DNA of 24,492 bases, taken from contig CALAFU010000108.1 in the NCBI GenBank assembly GCA_937891325.1, positions 1 to 24,492 on the forward strand. Direction: 5' to 3'. Origin of the DNA: an uncultured Candidatus Melainabacteria bacterium (GTDB taxonomy: Bacteria > Cyanobacteriota > Vampirovibrionia > Gastranaerophilales > Gastranaerophilaceae). Positions 6,580 to 13,627 of the stretch are shown piece by piece; the first letter of the stretch is position 1, and the number at the start of each line of letters is the position of its first letter. The notes beneath the pieces are model-generated. The model was not told where the DNA came from, ran no database searches, and saw only the letters and a list, made by a program, of their open reading frames with translations. The position numbers and the translations under genes were made by a program.

Positions 6580-8715
6580 GTGCACATAAGAAAACTGATA
6601 CATAAGACAACTGCATTTACGTTGGCGGAAATGATGGTTATATTGACTGTCATGAGTGTTGTTATGGCTGCGACAATGCCAATTATTACAGCTCCAGATA
6701 GTGCGATTTTGAGCGGTGACGGCTCTAGTAATGAAGAACATTGGACTTACAGTAACACATTTAAAAGTATTTCAACTCCAAACTTTGTAGCGGTTGGTAT
6801 GGCTCCGACCGTAAACACTCCGTCTGTTGGAACTGCTAGTTTGTTTGTGCAAAGACCTTCAAACTATGCTGGAACTCATATTTTGTTTACCTCATCACCA
6901 AATGGAACAACTGTTTATAATGCAGGACGCTTGAATATGGGCACTGCTGACAAACCTGTTGTTGCGTTGGGTGCTAGTGCAATGGAGCCAAAAGATAATA
7001 GCGCAAATCAAACAAAGAGTGTTGCTGTCGGCGATAGAACAATGTACCATGCAAATGCTATAAGTTCTGTTGCGATAGGCTCTAATTCTTTATATGAAGC
7101 AAATTCAACAAATTCAGTTGGTTTGGGTGCTCATTCTTTAGCAAGAGTTGCGGGTAGTAGAGACCTTACTCATAACAATACTGTTGGTATTGGTTATATG
7201 GCAGGTGCTTACGATACTACAAATGGCGCAATTACGGTTACAAAAAATGTTAATATTGGCTATATGGCTGGTTATAACGGCGGTTTGAGCTTTAATACAA
7301 ACATTGGTTATCAAGCTGGGGCTTTAACTTTAGGTTCTAACAATGTAAATATTGGCGATGTTGCAGGTTTTAATGCGCCAGCGACAACAAATAACGCAAC
7401 AAATATTGGTCGTAGAGCTGGCTCTGCTCTTTATGCTGCAACTTATCAAGATTCGTGGCAAAATACTTATGCGAATAAGCACGTAGCCTTAGGGGATCAC
7501 GCATTGGCTGATTTAAAAGCCGGTGCTGATGAAGTTGTTGCAATTGGTTCTTATGCTGGTTATAACCTTCGCGGTGATACTAAAGGTGCGGTGTTTGTTG
7601 GACACAAAGCTGGTTATGAAATTCAACAAGGTAATCCAAATAATTATAATATAGTTGCTATTGGTAATTATGCAAACTATAGATCTTCTAATACGGCTGT
7701 TGCAATTGGTTATAGAGCAGGCGCTTTTTACAATCTATCTTCAACATCTACTTACGCAGGAAATGGTAGAAGTTCAAGACAGAGTGAGAAAACTTTGAAT
7801 GAGGTTGCAATTGGTTATAGAGCCGGTGAAGTAAAAAGTAATAGTTCAGTAACTTCGTACGGCAATATTATGATTGGTCAACAATCTGGTGCTATTTTGA
7901 ATAGTGCTTTAACTTCGGCATCAGTTATTAATAGTATTTGTATTGGTAATGAATCTTGTGAAGACGGCACAAATGTTTCGTATAGCCTTTTGTTAGGTAA
8001 ATATGCATCAATTGCTCCAACTGTTGGTTCAGGAAAAAAAGGTGCATCGTTCAGTATTTTGGCTTTTGAATGGCCAAATCGTAACTATCAACACTCGCAA
8101 ACAACAAATATGGGCATGAGCAAAATTGAAGGTAATAGCGTGATGCATTTCAGTAGTTCAGATGCTCACAATTACGGACAAATGATTATTGCTCCGGTTT
8201 CGCAGTCAGATGGAGGTTCTTATACTTCTTCTGCAATTATCCTTGATGCGACAAATCTTTATGGTCCAACTTCAAAACCAACAGGTTATACATCTAGTGA
8301 CAAGTCATTAAAAGAAAATATTCACCCGCTTAAGTATTCATTAAAAGATTTGGGTGGCGTGAATATCTATGAATACAACTATATAGATGAACCAAGCACT
8401 CGTAGAATAGGGGTGATTGCTCAAGAATTGATGAAGATTATACCAGAGTCAGTTGTTTCTTCTGATAAAAAAGGATATGTTATAAATCCGGATTGGGTAT
8501 TTTATCCTGTTATCAATGCAATAAAAGAATTAGACAAAACAGTAGAATCTTGCAAGGCTACATTAGTTGCCTATGCAAATGAATATAAAGCGTTATCAGA
8601 AAAAATGAAAGTGTTAGAAGCTGAACAAAAACAAATAGAGAAAGAAAGAAAATCTTTAGAAAAACAAATAAACAAGGCATACAGAAAAGCAGAAAAAATG
8701 GAGAAAAGTGCATAG
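6580..8715 (+). CDS. Fibre protein 1: prepilin N-terminus, YadA-head-like repeats, S74 chaperone
   Basis: This 711-aa protein starts at GTG, supported by GGAG at 6571-6574. Residues 1-12 are a basic leader ending in Ala. FTLAE then opens a hydrophobic helix of about 20 residues, with Glu17 at +5 and Pro34 at +22, which is a prepilin peptidase (type IV pilin/pseudopilin) signal. The body, about residues 70-500, carries about 19 repeats of the form xxIGxxAG or SVAIGxxS, resembling the left-handed beta-roll of YadA-type trimeric adhesin heads. The region from 573 on (SDKSLKENI) is a peptidase-S74 intramolecular chaperone with Ser573 and Lys578 as the expected dyad, and it ends in a Lys/Glu-rich coiled coil. 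Self-cleavage would release the last 139 residues. The only cysteines before the chaperone are C454 and C460. It is the first of three tandem paralogues, and its stop directly abuts the next ATG. The surface-fibre role is inferred. Confidence 0.85.
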   Translation: MHIRKLIHKTTAFTLAEMMVILTVMSVVMAATMPIITAPDSAILSGDGSSNEEHWTYSNTFKSISTPNFVAVGMAPTVNTPSVGTASLFVQRPSNYAGTHILFTSSPNGTTVYNAGRLNMGTADKPVVALGASAMEPKDNSANQTKSVAVGDRTMYHANAISSVAIGSNSLYEANSTNSVGLGAHSLARVAGSRDLTHNNTVGIGYMAGAYDTTNGAITVTKNVNIGYMAGYNGGLSFNTNIGYQAGALTLGSNNVNIGDVAGFNAPATTNNATNIGRRAGSALYAATYQDSWQNTYANKHVALGDHALADLKAGADEVVAIGSYAGYNLRGDTKGAVFVGHKAGYEIQQGNPNNYNIVAIGNYANYRSSNTAVAIGYRAGAFYNLSSTSTYAGNGRSSRQSEKTLNEVAIGYRAGEVKSNSSVTSYGNIMIGQQSGAILNSALTSASVINSICIGNESCEDGTNVSYSLLLGKYASIAPTVGSGKKGASFSILAFEWPNRNYQHSQTTNMGMSKIEGNSVMHFSSSDAHNYGQMIIAPVSQSDGGSYTSSAIILDATNLYGPTSKPTGYTSSDKSLKENIHPLKYSLKDLGGVNIYEYNYIDEPSTRRIGVIAQELMKIIPESVVSSDKKGYVINPDWVFYPVINAIKELDKTVESCKATLVAYANEYKALSEKMKVLEAEQKQIEKERKSLEKQINKAYRKAEKMEKSA

Positions 8716-10893
8716 ATGAAATTCAAGCCTAACAACTTAATAGCATTCACACTTTCGGAAATGATGATTGTACTTTTAATCGTCAGTGTAATTTCTGCTG
8801 CAACAATTCCAACAATTACTCAAAAAAAGCAAAAACCATACCAAACTTCTGACTCTACGGTGGTGACAGATGGACTATGGCAAAGCGATAGATTTGGTGG
8901 TATTTTTACAAACTTTAGTAAAGATGATAAAACTCAAACGATTGTAGTTGGTAAAGATACAAAAAACTTTACGGCAGACACAAAAAATCAATATAGAAAG
9001 GCATTCGCAGTTAGTTATACTCCTACGTATGCGGATGTGGCATTAATATTACATAAAGACCAAAGTACTTTAACTAATAATGATGATAGAGGTCAAGCTA
9101 TATTTTATGAATCTGGCAGATATGTAGGCTCTTTGTCTATGGATAAAAAATTGAATGTATTGTTAGGTGCTAATGTAATGACACATAGTATCGCTGGTGC
9201 CAGCCTAATGGGATATAATGTAATGATGGGTTATTATGCAGGTTATGCAAATAATAATGGCGGATTACCAGGATGGAATGTTGTTATTGGTGAATATGCA
9301 ATGGCAAATCAAGTGTATAATGAACCCAGTGTTGTTGCAATAGGTAAGTATGCAGCATACCATAGCGCTTTCGAAAGTAATAATGTAAGCATTGGTGAAT
9401 GTGCAAATTCAAATGTGTGCTATGGACCTGTTAAATATGCAAATTTAGGTTCTAAGTCTAAACCAACTGCGTGGAATGTAGCAATAGGTTCTATGGCAGG
9501 CAGGCTTGGTTATAGAACAAGTACCTCAAGTGACGATAATATCCAAATTGTAAAAAATAATGTAAGTATAGGATATTATTCTGGTAACTATGGATATGGA
9601 CAAACCGGTAATTATGGTCGAGATATGCAAATGGACAATGTTGCTATTGGTGTATATTCAGGCTTAAACAATCATTATGCTAATACTGTAAATATTGGTT
9701 ACTTTGCCGGAGGCAGTATTGCTTCTGCTTCAGCAGGTTATACAGCAATAAAGGAAAACAATATCAATATTGGTAATTATGCCGGCGCAAATGATGACAT
9801 CGGAAATTATTTTGCCGGAGTAACGCTGTCTTCTGTAGGTCAAAATATTAGTATTGGTAACTATGCTGGGTTTAGTCGAATAGGACTATCAAGAAGTTTG
9901 TTTGCAGGTTCTTTTGCCGGTGCAAATTCAAGAGGTCATGCAAGTGTTGTTACAGGTGTTTCATCATCTACAGGTATAGGGTTCTATGCGATGTACAGTT
10001 CTGCAACCTCTGATACAACTGCAATTGGTGCTTATGCTGGTTTTAGTTCATCAGGAGTTAAAAACCTTTACATTGGTCGTAGAGCAGGATTTTTTAATCA
10101 GGGCGCAGGTTCAAACTTATTCATTGGATATGGCGCAGGTGCAAATTCATCTATAAGTAATACAATTGCAATTGGTTATGAAGCTGGAAGATGGTCGTCT
10201 AGTGGTTATAATAACGTATTTATAGGTTATGGGGCAGGCCATTTTGGCTCAACAAATATAACAGGAAACAATAAATATGTAATTCTTCCTTATTCATCAA
10301 GTTCAGTTATATCTGATACAGGAAACAAATTTAGTGCAACATCAACAAGACCTCAAATGATTATTGGTTCTGGATATGGTTACCCTGGAGGACCTTCTTT
10401 TTCAAATACAATAATGATGCTATATGCGAGCAAAGTTTATACTCGCCAAGCAAATATGACAGCTTATCTATCAGATAAAAGAGCGAAAGAAAATATTGTT
10501 CCTTCAAAGTATGGCATAAATGTAATTCGTCATTTGAACACATATACTTTTAACTTTAAATCTGACAAAACAAAGGCTTTGCAAGTTGGTCTTATTGCTC
10601 AAGAAGTTCAAAAATATATTCCAGAGGCGATTAAAACAAATGTTTATACAGGCAAATTGATGATAGATTTTGATTGGATATTATTCCCTGTTGCAAATGC
10701 TATCAAGGATGTAGATGCTACATTAACAGCAATTCAAAAAGATTTGATTGCTCAAGCGAAAGATTTAATCTCTCTTGAAAAAAGAGTTGATAAATTAGAT
10801 AGAAAAGTGTCTAAAAACTTAGGTAAACAAGAAAAAATACAAGCAAAACTAGACAAGGCAAGAGATATAGTTAATAACATGGAGACTAAGTAA
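8716..10893 (+). CDS. Fibre protein 2: prepilin N-terminus, YadA-head-like repeats, S74 chaperone
   Basis: This is a 725-aa paralogue of its neighbours. Its ATG follows the previous stop with no gap, and the nearest GGAG is about 12 nt upstream, so translation is probably coupled. The prepilin signal is LIA|FTLSE, with Glu15 at +5 and Pro32 at +22. After about 120 residues of unassigned sequence, about 17 repeats run from roughly 165 to 520, mostly NVxIGxYAG. They are more regular than those of protein 1. The chaperone starts at SDKRAKENI with Ser586 and Lys591, so the predicted released piece is 140 residues with a coiled-coil end. The whole protein has just two cysteines, C229 and C235, in one repeat loop. 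The head sequence differs clearly from its neighbours while the ends are conserved, which suggests the body determines what each fibre binds. No enzymatic motif other than S74 is seen. Confidence 0.85.
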   Translation: MKFKPNNLIAFTLSEMMIVLLIVSVISAATIPTITQKKQKPYQTSDSTVVTDGLWQSDRFGGIFTNFSKDDKTQTIVVGKDTKNFTADTKNQYRKAFAVSYTPTYADVALILHKDQSTLTNNDDRGQAIFYESGRYVGSLSMDKKLNVLLGANVMTHSIAGASLMGYNVMMGYYAGYANNNGGLPGWNVVIGEYAMANQVYNEPSVVAIGKYAAYHSAFESNNVSIGECANSNVCYGPVKYANLGSKSKPTAWNVAIGSMAGRLGYRTSTSSDDNIQIVKNNVSIGYYSGNYGYGQTGNYGRDMQMDNVAIGVYSGLNNHYANTVNIGYFAGGSIASASAGYTAIKENNINIGNYAGANDDIGNYFAGVTLSSVGQNISIGNYAGFSRIGLSRSLFAGSFAGANSRGHASVVTGVSSSTGIGFYAMYSSATSDTTAIGAYAGFSSSGVKNLYIGRRAGFFNQGAGSNLFIGYGAGANSSISNTIAIGYEAGRWSSSGYNNVFIGYGAGHFGSTNITGNNKYVILPYSSSSVISDTGNKFSATSTRPQMIIGSGYGYPGGPSFSNTIMMLYASKVYTRQANMTAYLSDKRAKENIVPSKYGINVIRHLNTYTFNFKSDKTKALQVGLIAQEVQKYIPEAIKTNVYTGKLMIDFDWILFPVANAIKDVDATLTAIQKDLIAQAKDLISLEKRVDKLDRKVSKNLGKQEKIQAKLDKARDIVNNMETK

Positions 10894-10898
10894 ATTTT

Positions 10899-13268
10899 AT
10901 GAAGAAAAAATCCTTTAAAAACTACATAGCATTTACTTTAACCGAAATGACAATGGTACTTTTGATTATGAGTATTATTGCCGCAGTTTCGGCTCCACTT
11001 GTAAAACACGCAGTTTCTGACGTTGTTAGCTCTTCAGTTGCTGAATCTTCAGGACTTTGGAAAAAAATATCTAGTTTATCGGGTATTTTTTATTCAAGTG
11101 TCGGAAACGGTATAGTTTCAATCGGAACAATCCCTGGAGGTGAATCAATAAATTACGGTTTTCCTGCAATGATAATTCAGTCAAATGGTGGTGATTTAAA
11201 TGATTACTATGCACAAATTGGTACATACGCTGGTTCATTTAGTTTTGCAGAATATCCAGGAAGATTAGCCTTGGATAGGTACAATAATATATCTGCTGGC
11301 TCTAATATAATTTCTAACATCAATAAACCTTCTTATGGAAAAATTACAATGGGAACTTCTATTGGTTACCGCAGTTCTTCTTATGACCCTACTTCAAGCA
11401 AAACAAATACTGCAAATCAAGCTGTAATGATGGGTGTATCGGTATTAAACCTTCCTTACGCATCAGCAAACCATTCAATACTTATAGGTCGTAATCTGTC
11501 TGGGACGTATTATGAGGCTAATCCACTTCAAGTATTTAACAGTTTTGATGATGCTATTGTTATTGGTCAAGATAGTGGTTCAGTTTCCTCTGCTTCAGAT
11601 GGTTTATTTTATGCAACCGGTTCTGTAAATATAGGTACAACTGTTGGTCAGTTGAATGTACAAAATTTATACAATGTGAATATTGGTAATATTGTTTCGT
11701 GGTGGGGAGACAAACAAACTGGTAATGTTAATATTGGTTCATTTTCAAACAGTTCTGTAAGTACAGGCTCGTCTGGTTTTGATAATACCGGAAGTGTCAG
11801 CATTGGTAGATATGCAGGAGCATACGATCCAACAGTAGATGATGTTGGGGATATTATAGTTACAGGTGCTGGCAATTACGGTAATGTTTTTGTCGGAAAA
11901 TTTGCTGGTTCATATCTGTCAAAGGCTTATAAAGCTTCTATAACAAATGGTGGAAATAAGTATGCCCGTCGTAACACTATTGCTATTGGTTTAAATACAT
12001 TAGCATCAGCTTGGCAATATGAAAAGCTTACAGGTGTTAATAGGCAACAAAATACTTCATTAAACCTAATTCTAAATAGTTCTCAATCTCCAATTTCAAC
12101 ACAAGTTTTGGCGAGTGATATCGCAATTGGTGCTTTTGCGGGTAACAATTTTATGGCTCCTTTTGGGGTTAATGGCTATAACAATGCAACTCCTTATGCA
12201 AATCATAATGTGATTTTTATTGGAGCTTATGCTGGTGCTGATGCTATTCCTTATTATTATTTGTCGGAATATTATGGTCCAAGTGGAAGTCCTTCTGAAG
12301 GAAATCATTCATTATACGGTACAATAGCAGTAGGACAATTTGCTGGTTACAGAATGGGTCGTTCTCGTATTGCTAACGATGATGACGAAGGTATAGGACA
12401 AGAAACTGATAATTCTATAATGTTGGGCTATTATGCTGGTTATTCAAATAAATTGCCATCAATTATTGCTGTTGGCTCTTATGCTGGTAGCACGACTAAC
12501 TTTGATGAAGGTTTTAATGGCTCATCAGAACATGAAAATACAAATATTTATATAGGTGAATTTGCAGGATATAGGTCAAAAGGTCGTGCAATAGGTATTG
12601 GTAAATATGCTTGTTCAAGCGTTTGGGGAAGTGCAATGATGTGTTTCGGCAATTTCCCTTATGCTATGATGGGCGGAAAAATTACAAAGTCTGACGGAAC
12701 TCAATCACCATTCACTATAGGCTCAGCTTGGGGTGAACGTGGAAATCCTTATACTGCATATTTTTATGCGGGAGCTGGAGCTGGTCAGGAAAGCGACTTG
12801 ATTTTAGCCGCAAAAAATGTTTATTCTAGAACAGGTGCATTGACTTTAGTTACTTCTGATGCGCGTTCTAAACGTAAAATATCTTTAGCACCTTATGGTA
12901 TAAAAGATTTTAGAAAGTTTAATATTTACAATTTTACTCTAAAATCAGACAAAACTCACGAAAAGCATATCGGGGTTATTGCTCAAGAATACGCAAAAGC
13001 CTTCCCTCTTGGTTTAGACAAAAATGGCAAATATTATTCTGTAAAACTTGATTGGCTATATTACTCTATGATTAATGCAATCAAGGATTTAGACAAACTT
13101 GTTCAGGAGTTCCAATCTAAATTAGATGAATATGTAAATAACTTTGAATCCGTAAAATTCAGAATAGAAACTCTAGAACAACGTATTGATGCTGAAAAAG
13201 AAATTAATGCAAACATGCGCAAAGAACTAGAACAAGTTAACGCTGTATTGAATGCAAAGAAGAAATAA
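10899..13268 (+). CDS. Fibre protein 3: prepilin N-terminus, YadA-head-like repeats, S74 chaperone
   Basis: This 789-aa protein is the longest and last of the three, 5 nt after the second. The prepilin signal is YIA|FTLTE, with Glu16 at +5 and Pro33 at +22. About 18 Ile-Gly repeats span roughly 105-590. They are interrupted by longer loops rich in Asn, Gly, Ser and Tyr, so the shaft would carry more excursions than in protein 2. The S74 domain starts at SDARSKRKI, with Ser653 and Lys658, and is followed by the conserved IGVIAQE and a C-terminal coiled coil; the predicted released piece is 137 residues. The only cysteines are C572 and C582, again a close pair in the head. No outer-membrane anchor, LPXTG or type III/phage tail gene accompanies it. 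Assembly through a type IV pilus or pseudopilus machine is inferred from the N-terminus alone. Confidence 0.85.
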   Translation: MKKKSFKNYIAFTLTEMTMVLLIMSIIAAVSAPLVKHAVSDVVSSSVAESSGLWKKISSLSGIFYSSVGNGIVSIGTIPGGESINYGFPAMIIQSNGGDLNDYYAQIGTYAGSFSFAEYPGRLALDRYNNISAGSNIISNINKPSYGKITMGTSIGYRSSSYDPTSSKTNTANQAVMMGVSVLNLPYASANHSILIGRNLSGTYYEANPLQVFNSFDDAIVIGQDSGSVSSASDGLFYATGSVNIGTTVGQLNVQNLYNVNIGNIVSWWGDKQTGNVNIGSFSNSSVSTGSSGFDNTGSVSIGRYAGAYDPTVDDVGDIIVTGAGNYGNVFVGKFAGSYLSKAYKASITNGGNKYARRNTIAIGLNTLASAWQYEKLTGVNRQQNTSLNLILNSSQSPISTQVLASDIAIGAFAGNNFMAPFGVNGYNNATPYANHNVIFIGAYAGADAIPYYYLSEYYGPSGSPSEGNHSLYGTIAVGQFAGYRMGRSRIANDDDEGIGQETDNSIMLGYYAGYSNKLPSIIAVGSYAGSTTNFDEGFNGSSEHENTNIYIGEFAGYRSKGRAIGIGKYACSSVWGSAMMCFGNFPYAMMGGKITKSDGTQSPFTIGSAWGERGNPYTAYFYAGAGAGQESDLILAAKNVYSRTGALTLVTSDARSKRKISLAPYGIKDFRKFNIYNFTLKSDKTHEKHIGVIAQEYAKAFPLGLDKNGKYYSVKLDWLYYSMINAIKDLDKLVQEFQSKLDEYVNNFESVKFRIETLEQRIDAEKEINANMRKELEQVNAVLNAKKK

Positions 13269-13279
13269 AATATTTCTAG

Positions 13280-13377
13280 AGACTATAAGGCTTTAAGACA
13301 ATAAGACTGTAAGTCATTTATGATTAAAATGACATTTTAATTGTAGTACGACTTATCGTCTTATAGTCCTATAGTCT
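13280..13377. repeat. Inverted arrays of an 8-bp repeat forming a large hairpin
   Basis: The left arm (13280-13315) reads AGACTATA, AGGCTTTA, AGACAATA, AGACTGTA, AGTC. The right arm (13350-13377), read on the minus strand, is AGACTATA, GGACTATA, AGACGATA, AGTC. The consensus unit is AGACTATA. Between them ATTAAAATG and CATTTTAAT flank a single A, giving an inner perfect 9-bp stem. The whole can fold as one long imperfect hairpin just after the fibre operon. It may end or protect that transcript, but no long T-run follows. Confidence 0.75.
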
Positions 13378-13479
13378 TAAAAACTTTTTAACATGCAGGG
13401 GTTGACAGCCTATGCCCGATTACCAAACGATTTGACCGATTGTTTTTTTTAATTGTAAAATTTTATTAAGCATATTTTT

Positions 13480-13526
13480 AGTCAATTTTTTATATTAATT
13501 GACTATATTATTTGATGTGTTACGAT
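13480..13526 (+). promoter_or_regulatory. rpoB: Possible rpoB promoter with overlapping inverted repeat
   Basis: AGTCAATT (13480-13487) and AATTGACT (13497-13504) are perfect inverted copies. The right copy contains a -35-like TTGACT (13499-13504), followed after 16 bp by TACGAT (13521-13526), preceded by TGTGT. This would start a leader of about 95 nt. The inverted repeat covering the -35 looks like an operator, but it could equally be a hairpin of an upstream transcript. A second A/T-rich -10 candidate (TATACA, 13555-13560) lies closer to the gene. Confidence 0.4.
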
Positions 13527-13627
13527 TTACTAGCATGCATTTGATTTTATATTTTATACAAATAGCCCAAATGTAAAGAAAAATTAAGACGTACGTACAC
13601 AATAGAATAAAGAACGAGGTTAATTTA

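Larger units (their letters stand above)
13269..13627. other. 359-bp gene-free region between fibre operon and rpoB
   Basis: No ORF of note lies here. From left to right it holds an inverted array of 8-bp repeats (13280-13377), three CGATT words ending at an 8-base T-run (13417-13450), an 8-bp inverted repeat (13480-13504) overlapping a possible promoter, and the leader of rpoB. The ribosome site for rpoB is GAGG at 13616-13619. The ribosomal genes rplJ/rplL, which precede rpoB in many bacteria, are absent. Confidence 0.6.

Noticed and set aside
11648..12308. Antisense ORFs of 75 and 70 aa inside fibre gene 3
   Set aside because: They are complements of the low-complexity repeat codons, with no ribosome site and no recognisable domain.
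7020..12620. CRISPR-like or DNA tandem repeat array in the fibre genes
   Set aside because: The periodicity is at protein level (Ile-Gly-x-x-Ala-Gly) with variable spacing and diverged DNA; there are no identical repeats or spacers.
6580..13268. Prophage tail-fibre genes
   Set aside because: The S74 domain is phage-like, but each protein begins with a prepilin signal and no phage structural or packaging gene is nearby.
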